Below the pieces are notes generated by a model, which saw only the letters and a list, made by a program, of their open reading frames with translations, was not told the origin of the DNA and did not search any database. The translations under genes and the position numbers were made by a program. A stretch of DNA of 44,102 nucleotides from Marinifilum fragile JCM 15579 (lineage in GTDB: Bacteria > Bacteroidota > Bacteroidia > Bacteroidales > Marinifilaceae), in the NCBI RefSeq assembly GCF_001310955.1, contig NZ_BAZX01000033.1, positions 1 to 44,102 of the forward strand, in the 5' to 3' direction. Position 1 is the first letter of the stretch; each line of letters starts with the position of its first letter. Positions 7,364 through 15,230 of the stretch are shown piece by piece.

Positions 7364-7903
7364 ATGACACAAGAAATTTATCAGAGAGCATTGAAGTTTG
7401 CTGGTGAAAAGCATAAAAATCAGAAAGTGCCAGGAACCAACTCAAATTATTTATTGCACCTTTCCAATGTAGCAATGGAGATATTGATGGCTTTTGCAGC
7501 TGAAAAGAATTTTGATGTAGATTTTGCCATTCAACTTGCCATATTACATGATACCATTGAAGATACGGATACCGAGTTTGCAGAACTAAAGGAAAGATTT
7601 GGAGAGAGGGTTGCCCAAGGAGTTTTGGCTTTAACTAAAAATGTAGATCTACCTTCTAAAAAAGAGCAAATGTTGGATAGTTTGTCGCGCATTAATCAAT
7701 TGGAAAAAGAGGTAGGAATGGTGAAATTGGCCGACAGAATCACGAACCTTCAGGAGCCTCCACATTATTGGGACAATGATAAAATTGAGAAATATCGTAA
7801 AGAGGCTGAATTGATTAGTCAAACACTTGTCAATAAAAATGACTACTTAAATATAAGATTGGAAAGTAAGATTGAAGAACACAAACAGTACCTCAATGGA
7901 TGA
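7364..7903 (+). CDS. HD-domain phosphohydrolase (SpoT/Mesh1-like, small alarmone hydrolase type)
   Basis: The 179-residue protein fits the RelA/SpoT HD_4 family without a synthetase domain. Key features are ALKFAGEKHKNQ at the N-terminus, HLSNV, the HD pair with surrounding LHDTIEDTDT (about residues 62-71), and KLADRITNLQ (about 121-130), a signature of (p)ppGpp hydrolases. Small single-domain relatives act on ppGpp or on related nucleotides; the true substrate is not shown. It follows the lipoprotein gene by 5 bases and is the last gene before a terminator. Confidence 0.85.
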   Translation: MTQEIYQRALKFAGEKHKNQKVPGTNSNYLLHLSNVAMEILMAFAAEKNFDVDFAIQLAILHDTIEDTDTEFAELKERFGERVAQGVLALTKNVDLPSKKEQMLDSLSRINQLEKEVGMVKLADRITNLQEPPHYWDNDKIEKYRKEAELISQTLVNKNDYLNIRLESKIEEHKQYLNG

Positions 7904-7956
7904 TCATTTGATTGAAATTGACGTGAATCAATAAACTCTAGCTCAATAATTTTAGA

Positions 7957-7989
7957 AAGAGGCCTCTCCTGTTTTAAAGGAAGCCTCTT
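7957..7989. terminator. Hairpin between the convergent HD-domain gene and lysR
   Basis: AAGAGGC at 7957-7963 pairs with GCCTCTT at 7983-7989, with TCC/GGA extending the stem inside. It lies between two converging genes and probably serves one or both of them; the T run on the plus strand is interrupted by GAA. Confidence 0.6.
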
Positions 7990-8043
7990 GAATTTTTAAA
8001 TTTTATATTCTTACAATTTGTAAAATTCGTGGTTTCAGATATT

Positions 8044-8937
8044 CTAGAAATTCACTTCTTCTGCAATATTCAAGAAGTTCTCCAACAGGGGATTTGTATT
8101 CACCGAATTCCATACCAATTTCAGGGTGGTACGTTGTGGAATTTTATCCAATTCGATGAATTTGATTTTCATATCGAATCCCAACTTCAATGAGGTTGGA
8201 ACAATTGAGACTCCAAAATTATTTTCGATTAACCTGAAAATGGAACTTGCATTTACCGTATTGTGAGAGATGATGGGAGCAAAGCCGGCATCATCGAAAA
8301 TCTGCATTACCTTTTCGTAATAGGATTGACTATAAGAGGAATCAAACAGAATAAATGGTTCATCTTTAAATTGTGATAAACCTATAAATGTGCTTTCATC
8401 CACCTTGTGATCAGCAGGTAAAACCAATGAAAAAGTATCCTCGAAAAGAGGCAGGATATTCAGACCTCTTGGCACACGTTCCATTCTAACAAAACCAACA
8501 TCTATTTCTTGTTTCAGTAGTGCTGTTATCTGTTTGTTGTTATCCATCTCGTTGATATCGAATAACACATTTTTATGCTCTTCTTTAAATTTCAATAATA
8601 AATCAGGAATTACCCTTTGCATGGCCGATCCCACATAACCCAACTTTAAGTTTCCATCTACACCATCGTTCAGCAATTTGGCATGCGAAATGATATCAGC
8701 CAAGCGCTGAAAGTTATTGATTAACTCTCTTTGCATGTACTCACCGGCTTTGGTAAGCTTTACTTTTCGGTTGTGTCTTTCAAACAGGTTAACTCCCAAA
8801 GCTTCCTCCATTTGCTTAATTTGTCGGCTTAAACCGGGTTGAGAGATGAACAATCTTTCCGAAGCTTTTCTAAAATGCAAGTCCTCGGCCAATGCTAAAA
8901 AATACTTGAAATGTCTAAATTCAGTTTGATAACTCAT
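8044..8937 (-). CDS. LysR-type regulator, divergent from the histidine-degradation genes
   Basis: The 297-residue length is standard for LysR. The N-terminal winged helix reads FRHFKYFLALAEDLHFRKASERLFISQPGLSRQIKQME (residues 7-44), followed by the LGVNLFERHNRKVKLTKAG turn, then a periplasmic-binding-like effector domain (about 90-297). Such proteins are tetramers that control a divergent target and themselves. The start codon (8937-8935) lies inside a 20-base near-palindrome (8926-8945) that recurs before hutH, and an ATC-N9-GAT box lies at 8974-8988. By position it is likely the regulator of ftcD and hutHU; the effector (urocanate or histidine) is a guess. Confidence 0.88.
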   Translation of the reverse strand: MSYQTEFRHFKYFLALAEDLHFRKASERLFISQPGLSRQIKQMEEALGVNLFERHNRKVKLTKAGEYMQRELINNFQRLADIISHAKLLNDGVDGNLKLGYVGSAMQRVIPDLLLKFKEEHKNVLFDINEMDNNKQITALLKQEIDVGFVRMERVPRGLNILPLFEDTFSLVLPADHKVDESTFIGLSQFKDEPFILFDSSYSQSYYEKVMQIFDDAGFAPIISHNTVNASSIFRLIENNFGVSIVPTSLKLGFDMKIKFIELDKIPQRTTLKLVWNSVNTNPLLENFLNIAEEVNF

Positions 8938-8945
8938 AGTTATGA
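8926..8945. promoter_or_regulatory. Putative LysR operator, copy 1 (over the lysR start codon)
   Basis: The sequence TTGATAACTCATAGTTATGA contains the inverted repeat ATAACT-CAT-AGTTAT. It matches 17 of 20 bases at 11558-11577 before hutH. Its position over the start codon suggests autoregulation. Confidence 0.5.
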
Positions 8946-8972
8946 ATCCCTAAATAAAATAGTATTGTTACG

Positions 8973-8989
8973 TATCAAACTTAGTGATA
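8973..8989. promoter_or_regulatory. LysR-type box upstream of ftcD
   Basis: TATCA at 8973-8977 and TGATA at 8985-8989 form an inverted repeat of the ATC-N9-GAT (T-N11-A) class used by LysR proteins. It overlaps TAACTTTA (8988-8995), a probable -7 element for ftcD that differs from the consensus in its last base. Confidence 0.5.
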
Positions 8990-9073
8990 ACTTTACACAA
9001 TTAGAAATTCTATTACGATTACTCGGGTAAAGTAATGAGAAAATTTAAGCAACAAATTTAGATCTAAATCAAT

Positions 9074-10774
9074 ATGAAGCAATTAATCGAATGTGTTCCT
9101 AATTTTTCTGAAGGGAACGACATGAATATTATTAAGCAGATTACAAACGAAATTGAATCTGTGGAAGGCGTAAGCCTAATTGACGTTGATCCGGGAAAAG
9201 CAACTAACCGTACTGTTGTAACTATGGTTGGAACTCCTGATGAGGTTTGTGAAGCAGCTTTTCGTGCGGTAAAAAAAGCGGCTGAATTAATTGACATGAG
9301 CAAGCACACTGGTGCTCACCCACGTTTTGGTGCTACTGATGTTTGTCCATTGGTTCCTGTAGCGAATATTACAATGGAAGAAACTGTTGAGTATGCGCAC
9401 AAATTGGCTCAACGTATTGGTGAAGAGGCTGGTGTACCAGTTTACTGTTATGAGCATGCAGCTCGTAAGGCAGATCGTAAAAACCTGGCGGTTTGTCGTG
9501 AAGGTGAATATGAAGCTGTAAAAGAAAGAATCGGAACAGAAGAGTGGAAGCCAGATTTTGGTCCAGCTGAGTTTACTCCTGCTGTAGCAAAGAGTGGTGT
9601 TACTGCTGTTGGTGCTCGTAATTTCCTAATCGCATACAACTTTAACTTGAACACTACTTCTACTCGTCGTGCCAATGCAATTGCTTTCGACGTTCGTGAG
9701 CGTGGTCGTACCTTGCGTGAAGGAAACCCTATCACAGGTAAAATTGTAAATGATGAAAACGGTAAGCCAGTTATGATTCCTGGTACTTTGAAAGCTACAA
9801 AGGCAATCGGTTGGTTTATTGAAGAATTCGGAGTGGCTCAGATTTCAATGAACATGACTGATATCTCTGTAACTTCTATTCACGAAGCATTTGATGAAGT
9901 ATGTGCTAAGGCTCAGGCTCGCGGTATTCGTGTAACTGGTTCTGAATTGGTGGGTGTTGTGCCATTGAAAGCAATGTTGGATGCTGGTAAACATTACCTA
10001 CGCATGCAAGATCGTTCTACTGGTATTTCTGATCGTGAGATTATCAAGATTGCTGTTAAATCTCTAGGATTAGATGAATTGTATCCATTCGATCCAGATA
10101 AAAAGATCATTGAGTACATTTTGGAGAACGAAGCGAAGAAAGGTCAAAAGAAATTGGTTGATATGACCCTTACTGCATTCGTTGAAGAAACAGCTTCAGA
10201 ATCTATGGCTCCGGGTGGAGGATCGATCTCTGCTTATATGGGTGCTATGGGAGCTGCTCTTGGTTCAATGGTGGCTAACCTTTCGGCTCACAAGCCAGGT
10301 TGGGACGAGCGTTGGGAAGAGTTCTCTGATTGGGCTGAAAAAGGAAAAGAATATCACACCAAACTAACTTGGTTGGTTGATGAAGATACAAATGCATTCA
10401 ACAAAATTATGGATGCGGTTCGTATGCCAAAAGGAAGCGAAGAAGAAAAAGCTGCTCGTGCTGAAGCAATGGAAGAGGCTACCAAGTTTGCAACTATGGT
10501 TCCTTTCCAAACCATGGAACTTTGTTTAGGTTGTATGGATGTTTGCAAAGCAATGGCTGAAATCGGAAACCCTAATTCGGTTACTGATGCTGGCGTAGGT
10601 GCATTGGCTGCTCGTTCAGGTGTAATTGGTGCATTCATGAACGTGAAAATCAATGCTGCTGACCTTACTGATAAGGCTTGGGCAGAAGGTATCATTGCTA
10701 AAGGACAAGCGATTGTAGACAAAGCAGTGGCTTACGAAAAAGAAATTGTTGATATAGTGAATGCTAAGATTTAA
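9074..10774 (+). CDS. ftcD: Glutamate formimidoyltransferase / formimidoyltetrahydrofolate cyclodeaminase (bifunctional)
   Basis: The 566-residue protein joins two enzymes. Residues 1 to about 330 are the formimidoyltransferase (opening with IECVPNFSEG), which moves the formimino group of N-formimino-glutamate to tetrahydrofolate. Residues from about 365 to 566 are the cyclodeaminase (opening with LTAFVEETASESMAPGGGS), which releases ammonia and gives methenyl-tetrahydrofolate. The fusion order matches animal FTCD and the Bacteroidota enzymes. It completes the histidine route begun by hutH and hutU. It is divergent from the LysR gene and has its own terminator, so it is not in one transcript with hutHU. 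Confidence 0.95.
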   Translation: MKQLIECVPNFSEGNDMNIIKQITNEIESVEGVSLIDVDPGKATNRTVVTMVGTPDEVCEAAFRAVKKAAELIDMSKHTGAHPRFGATDVCPLVPVANITMEETVEYAHKLAQRIGEEAGVPVYCYEHAARKADRKNLAVCREGEYEAVKERIGTEEWKPDFGPAEFTPAVAKSGVTAVGARNFLIAYNFNLNTTSTRRANAIAFDVRERGRTLREGNPITGKIVNDENGKPVMIPGTLKATKAIGWFIEEFGVAQISMNMTDISVTSIHEAFDEVCAKAQARGIRVTGSELVGVVPLKAMLDAGKHYLRMQDRSTGISDREIIKIAVKSLGLDELYPFDPDKKIIEYILENEAKKGQKKLVDMTLTAFVEETASESMAPGGGSISAYMGAMGAALGSMVANLSAHKPGWDERWEEFSDWAEKGKEYHTKLTWLVDEDTNAFNKIMDAVRMPKGSEEEKAARAEAMEEATKFATMVPFQTMELCLGCMDVCKAMAEIGNPNSVTDAGVGALAARSGVIGAFMNVKINAADLTDKAWAEGIIAKGQAIVDKAVAYEKEIVDIVNAKI

Positions 10775-10802
10775 TAATTAGTGAATTACTATGTTGTTGT
10801 TG

Positions 10803-10831
10803 AACCTGCCAGTTTTCTGGCAGGTTTTTTT
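10803..10831 (+). terminator. Rho-independent terminator after ftcD
   Basis: A perfect 10-bp stem (AACCTGCCAG with CTGGCAGGTT) and TTTT loop are followed by a T run. Confidence 0.9.
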
Positions 10832-10987
10832 GTTTCAAAATTACAGACTTTTGATGCTCTCACTTGAGTGAGGGTATCAATTGATAAAATGATATTGAGG
10901 GCCTCACTTTGAGTGAAACCCTCAAAACACAAAGGAAATAATCCTTTAGGGATTACATATTTATAGCAGAATGTATTTTTGTAATTG

Positions 10988-11127
10988 GAGGGTGTCCAAA
11001 AAGTAAGTTCAATCGAATACAATGTCATGTTGAATGAAGTGAAACATCTGTTAATCAAAGGGACAGATTCTTCTCCCGAGGCTTCGGGATCAGAATGACA
11101 ATAATATTGAACTTTTTGGACACCCTC
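10988..11127. mobile_element. MITE-like inverted-repeat element (140 bp)
   Basis: The arms 10988-11013 and 11106-11127 are inverted copies of GAGGGTGTCCAAAAAGT...GTTCAAT, the left arm having a 3-4 base insertion. The interior contains ATGTCATGTTGAATGAAGTGAA and a CCCGAGGCTTCGGGA hairpin, like short interspersed repeats common between genes in this phylum. There is no coding capacity. A target duplication could not be identified. Confidence 0.6.
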
Positions 11128-11231
11128 TTTTTTACATCATTGTATCTATAAACATTTGAATCATACAGATTCAAAATCACAAAATATTCGATATTTCTTC
11201 AAATCCAGAGGAAAACTTCAATACTACTGCC

Positions 11232-11315
11232 TTATTTTCTTCCTCCCATGGGCAGCAAGCTAATAACACAGCATTATTTTCTTCCTCCCATGGGGAGGAG
11301 AGAAATAACGCTGCT
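11232..11315. repeat. Two palindromic units with 42-base period
   Basis: TTATTTTCTTCCTCCCATGG starts at 11232 and again at 11274. The second unit is a good palindrome around CCCATGGGG that ends in GAGAAATAAC; the first has a degraded right half (CAGCAAGCTAATAAC). Confidence 0.55.
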
Positions 11316-11557
11316 TTATTCTCTAATGTTTGCTCAATTCTTAAGGATATATAGTTGGGCAATACACCGGGCAAATGGAATGGTGAAAACACAGATGAGT
11401 TTTTAGCCTTTTCCTTATTGGTAGAATGTCGATAGATGATGAAATTCTAAGCACTTGAGGCACTTTAAGTATTTTAGGCATTGATCATACTTTCCAATTA
11501 AAATTTCAACTCTCAATTCACATTTTCTATTACTCATTATTAATTGCTCATTGTTAA

Positions 11558-11577
11558 TTGATAACTCAGGGTTATTA
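11558..11577. promoter_or_regulatory. Putative LysR operator, copy 2 (before hutH)
   Basis: TTGATAACTCAGGGTTATTA matches the lysR start-codon box (8926-8945) at 17 of 20 positions and keeps the arms ATAACT/GTTAT. Its centre is about 20-30 bases upstream of the -33 element at 11596, a position suited to activation. Confidence 0.5.
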
Positions 11578-11595
11578 TATCTTGATAAAACTAGT

Positions 11596-11627
11596 CTTGT
11601 TGGGTATTAAAATACCATTTACATTTG
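11596..11627 (+). promoter_or_regulatory. hutHU promoter with an internal inverted repeat
   Basis: TACATTTG at 11620-11627 fits TAnnTTTG, and CTTG at 11596-11599 is a weak -33 with a 20-base spacer. Between them lies GGTATT-AA-AATACC (11603-11616), an inverted repeat in a repressor-like position. Confidence 0.5.
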
Positions 11628-11678
11628 CAATAAATAAAACTGAGTGGTTTAAAATAAACGATATAAAATACTTAAACA

Positions 11679-13169
11679 ATGTTTAAATACGGGATAGATC
11701 GACTAACAGTTGATAAAACAATACAGATTGCTCGTGGAGAGCTGAAAGCTGTCTTAACTGAAGAAGCTATTGCTAAAGTAAATGAGTGCAGAGCCAAGGT
11801 GGAGACTATGGCGAATTCTGACAAAGCGGTTTACGGTGTAAACACTGGATTCGGGCCACTTTGTGATACTCAGATTTCACCGGAAGAAACCAGCAAGCTT
11901 CAGGAAAACTTACTGATTACTCATGCCGTGGGTGTAGGTAATCCAATTGGCAAGGAGTTATCTAAAATCATGATGATTTGTAAGGTTCAAGCTTTATCTC
12001 AAGGATTTTCAGGTGTTCGTTTAGAAGTGATTGAACGTATTTTATTCTTCATTGAAAATGATATTTTGCCAGTTGTTCCTGAGCAGGGATCTGTAGGTGC
12101 ATCAGGTGACTTGGCGCCATTGTCACACCTATTCTTACCTCTATTGGGTGAAGGTGAATTCTGGGTTGGAAAAGATATTGTTCCTGCGAAAGAAGTATTG
12201 GCTCAGCATGGATTGCAGCCTATTACCCTTGCTGCTAAAGAAGGTTTAGGATTGATTAATGGTACTCAGTTTATTTTGGCGCATACCATTAAAGGTCTGC
12301 ACAGAATGGAATATTTGCTTGACCTGGCAGATGTTGCAGGAGCAATGAGCTTGGAAGGATTCATGGGAAGTGCAGCTCCTTACAAATCAGCATTGCACGA
12401 AATTCGTCCATTCCCGGGAAATATGAAAGTAGCAGAACGCATGCGTATGTTGCTTGATGAATCAGAAAACTTGGCATTACACAGCAATTGTGAGCGTGTT
12501 CAGGATCCTTATTCATTGCGTTGTATTCCTCAGGTTCACGGAGCATCGAGAAATGCATTTGCTCACGTGAAGGAAATGGCAGAAATCGAAATGAATTCGG
12601 TAACTGATAATCCAATCGTATTAAGTGAAACAGAAGCAATCTCTGGAGGTAACTTCCACGGACAACCATTGGCAATGGCAATTGACTATTGTGCTTTGGC
12701 AGCATCAGAACTAGGTAATATTTCTGATAGAAGATGTTATTTGTTATTGGAAGGAAAATATGGATTGCCTCGTTTGTTGACTTCAAGCGGAGGATTGAAC
12801 TCTGGTTTCATGATTCCACAGTATACAACAGCAGCATTGGTAACCGAAAACAAATCATTGTGTTTCCCTCCATCTGCTGATAGTGTTCCAACTTCACTAG
12901 GACAGGAAGATCATGTTTCTATGGGAAGTATCTCTGGACGTAAGTTCAACCAGATTTTGGGTAATCTTGAGAAAATTTTTGCAATTGAGTTGATGTATGC
13001 TGCTCAGGCAATCGAATTCAGAAGACCAAACAGATTGTCGGATATCATTGAAAAGAACTTTGATATTATCAGATCTAAGGTTGACAAATTGGAAGATGAC
13101 CGTGTGTTGAAAGATGATATCAACGCAATGGTTGAATTTGTGAAAAACAGAGCCTTCATCGTAAAATAG
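11679..13169 (+). CDS. hutH: Histidine ammonia-lyase
   Basis: HutH removes ammonia from L-histidine to form urocanate, the first step of histidine breakdown in the cytoplasm. The 496-residue length is usual. The MIO prosthetic group forms from A141-S142-G143 inside GSVGASGDLAPLSHL. Other family blocks are VYGVNTGFGPL near residue 53, NGTQF, and SVTDNPIV near 308. It has its own promoter, and the gap to hutU is 10 bases, so hutH and hutU form one operon. It is likely controlled by the LysR protein at 8044-8937 through the box at 11558-11577. Confidence 0.97.
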   Translation: MFKYGIDRLTVDKTIQIARGELKAVLTEEAIAKVNECRAKVETMANSDKAVYGVNTGFGPLCDTQISPEETSKLQENLLITHAVGVGNPIGKELSKIMMICKVQALSQGFSGVRLEVIERILFFIENDILPVVPEQGSVGASGDLAPLSHLFLPLLGEGEFWVGKDIVPAKEVLAQHGLQPITLAAKEGLGLINGTQFILAHTIKGLHRMEYLLDLADVAGAMSLEGFMGSAAPYKSALHEIRPFPGNMKVAERMRMLLDESENLALHSNCERVQDPYSLRCIPQVHGASRNAFAHVKEMAEIEMNSVTDNPIVLSETEAISGGNFHGQPLAMAIDYCALAASELGNISDRRCYLLLEGKYGLPRLLTSSGGLNSGFMIPQYTTAALVTENKSLCFPPSADSVPTSLGQEDHVSMGSISGRKFNQILGNLEKIFAIELMYAAQAIEFRRPNRLSDIIEKNFDIIRSKVDKLEDDRVLKDDINAMVEFVKNRAFIVK

Positions 13170-13179
13170 GAGAAAAAAG

Positions 13180-15177
13180 ATGACATTTCAAGAACTAATA
13201 TTACAGGGAATTCCATCAGAATTGCCTGCAAAAAGAGAATATCCAAAGGATGCCAACAGAGCTCCTAAAAGAAAAGACATTTTATCGGTAGAAGAAAAGC
13301 AATTGGCCATTCGCAATGCACTTCGCTATTTTCCAGTAGAGTGGCATGCTGAATTGGCTCCTGAATTTGCACAGGAACTATTGGATTTCGGTCGCATTTA
13401 CATGTATCGCTTCAAGCCAGAATACAAAATGTATGCTCGTCCAATCGAAGAGTATCCTGCAAAATCAAAGCAAGCTGCAGGTATCATGTTAATGATGCAA
13501 AACAATTTGGACCCAGCTGTAGCACAGCATCCAGAGGAATTGATTACTTACGGTGGTAACGGAGCAGTATTCCAAAACTGGGCGCAGTACTTGCTTACTA
13601 TGAAATATTTGGCGACCATGACTGATGAGCAAACTTTGCACATGTATTCAGGTCATCCAATGGGATTGTTTCCATCATCGAAAGGAGCTCCTCGTGTAAT
13701 TGTTACCAACGGTATGGTAATTCCGAATTACTCGAAGCCTGATCATTGGGAAAAATTTAATGCACTAGGTGTATCACAATATGGCCAGATGACTGCAGGT
13801 TCATTCATGTACATCGGCCCACAGGGAATCGTTCACGGTACTACAATCACTGTAATGAACGCTTTCCGTAAAATGTTGAAAAAAGGAGAGACTCCATCAG
13901 GAAAGATTTTCTTGACAGCAGGTTTAGGTGGAATGAGTGGTGCTCAGCCAAAAGCTGGTAACATCTCTGGATGTATCACTATTGCAGCCGAAGTAAATCC
14001 AAAAGCAGCAACAAAGCGTCACGAACAAGGTTGGGTTGATGTTTTGGTTGACAATATGGACGACTTGGTTAGCCGTGTAAAAGAAGCTCAGGCTAATAAC
14101 GAAGTAGTTTCAATTGCTTACATTGGTAATGTTGTTGAGGTTTGGGAACGTTTCGATAAGGAAGATATCTTCATTCATGTAGGATCTGACCAAACTTCTC
14201 TTCATATTCCATGGACTGGAGGTTACTATCCTGTTGACGTTACTTTCGAGGAATCGAACCGATTGATTCGTGAAGAACCAGAAGTATTCAAGGAAAAAGT
14301 ACAAGCGTCCTTGCGTCGTCATGCTGCTGCAATCAATAATCACACTGCCAAAGGAACTTATTTCTTCGATTACGGAAATGCATTCCTTTTGGAAGCTTCA
14401 AGAGCTGGTGCTGATATCATGGCTGAAAATGGCATCGACTTTAGATACAAATCATACGTTCAGGATATTTTAGGTCCTATGTGTTTCGATTACGGATTTG
14501 GTCCTTTCCGTTGGGTATGTACTTCGGGTAAGCCAGAAGATTTGGATATGACTGACGAGATTGCAATGAATGTATTGCAGGAAATCATGGAATCATCTCC
14601 AGAAGAAATCCAATTGCAAATGCAGGATAACATTACCTGGATTAAGGATGCGAAGAAAAATAAAATGGTTGTTGGCTCTCAGGCTCGTATTCTTTATGCC
14701 GATGCGGAAGGTAGAGCAAAAATTGCTGAAGCATTCAACAATGCCATTGCAGAAGGCAAGATTGGCCCTGTAGTATTAGGTCGAGATCACCATGATGTAA
14801 GTGGTACGGATTCTCCATTTAGAGAAACTTCGAACATTTACGATGGAAGTAAGTTTACTGCTGATATGGCCATCCATAATGTAATTGGAGATAGCTTTAG
14901 AGGAGCAACCTGGGTATCGATCCACAATGGAGGTGGTGTAGGTTGGGGAGAAGTAATCAATGGTGGTTTTGGTATGCTGCTTGATGGAACTCCGGAAGCT
15001 GATGCTCGCTTGAAGAACATGTTGTTCTACGATGTGAACAATGGTATTGCAAGAAGAAGCTGGGCAAGAAACGATGAGGCCATGTTCGCTATCAAACGGG
15101 AAATGGAACGTCGTCCAGACTTAAAAGTTACCCTTCCAAACTTGGTTGAAGATTCATTATTGGAAGACTTGTTTTAA
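13180..15177 (+). CDS. hutU: Urocanate hydratase
   Basis: HutU adds water to urocanate to give 4-imidazolone-5-propionate, using tightly bound NAD+ as an electrophile. The product is 665 residues, about 100 longer than the proteobacterial enzyme and close to the animal form; this longer type is usual in Bacteroidota. Recognisable blocks are YGGNGAVFQNWAQYLLTM near 125, SGHPMGLFPS near 158, and the NAD-binding GLGGMSGAQPKAG near 250. AGGAG lies 9 bases before the ATG. The next step needs imidazolonepropionase (hutI), which is not in the window. A terminator follows. Confidence 0.96.
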   Translation: MTFQELILQGIPSELPAKREYPKDANRAPKRKDILSVEEKQLAIRNALRYFPVEWHAELAPEFAQELLDFGRIYMYRFKPEYKMYARPIEEYPAKSKQAAGIMLMMQNNLDPAVAQHPEELITYGGNGAVFQNWAQYLLTMKYLATMTDEQTLHMYSGHPMGLFPSSKGAPRVIVTNGMVIPNYSKPDHWEKFNALGVSQYGQMTAGSFMYIGPQGIVHGTTITVMNAFRKMLKKGETPSGKIFLTAGLGGMSGAQPKAGNISGCITIAAEVNPKAATKRHEQGWVDVLVDNMDDLVSRVKEAQANNEVVSIAYIGNVVEVWERFDKEDIFIHVGSDQTSLHIPWTGGYYPVDVTFEESNRLIREEPEVFKEKVQASLRRHAAAINNHTAKGTYFFDYGNAFLLEASRAGADIMAENGIDFRYKSYVQDILGPMCFDYGFGPFRWVCTSGKPEDLDMTDEIAMNVLQEIMESSPEEIQLQMQDNITWIKDAKKNKMVVGSQARILYADAEGRAKIAEAFNNAIAEGKIGPVVLGRDHHDVSGTDSPFRETSNIYDGSKFTADMAIHNVIGDSFRGATWVSIHNGGGVGWGEVINGGFGMLLDGTPEADARLKNMLFYDVNNGIARRSWARNDEAMFAIKREMERRPDLKVTLPNLVEDSLLEDLF

Positions 15178-15201
15178 TACAAGGATTTCAATTTAAGATA
15201 T

Positions 15202-15230
15202 AAAGGCTCAGGAAACCCTGAGCCTTTTTT
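15202..15230 (+). terminator. Rho-independent terminator after hutU
   Basis: AAAGGCTCAGG pairs with CCTGAGCCTTT around a short loop, followed by T residues. It lies between convergent genes and may serve both. Confidence 0.88.

Larger units (their letters stand above)
10832..11678. other. Long ftcD-hutH intergenic region with several repeats
   Basis: No gene is evident in about 850 bases. The order is: palindromic CTCACTTGAGTGAG (10859-10872) with a related CTCACTTTGAGTGA (10903-10916); a 140-base element with long terminal inverted arms (10988-11127); two 42-base-period palindromic units (11232-11315); an AT-rich stretch; and the hutH control region from 11558. Apparent open frames here are made of repeat sequence. 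Confidence 0.7.

Noticed and set aside
9448..10722. Long open frames antisense to ftcD
   Set aside because: They are shadows of a well-supported gene and lack promoters or family matches.
11177..11392. Minus-strand 71-codon frame in the ftcD-hutH gap
   Set aside because: It is made of the 42-base palindromic repeat (PWEEENNAVLLACCPWEEENKAV), so the frame reflects the repeat.
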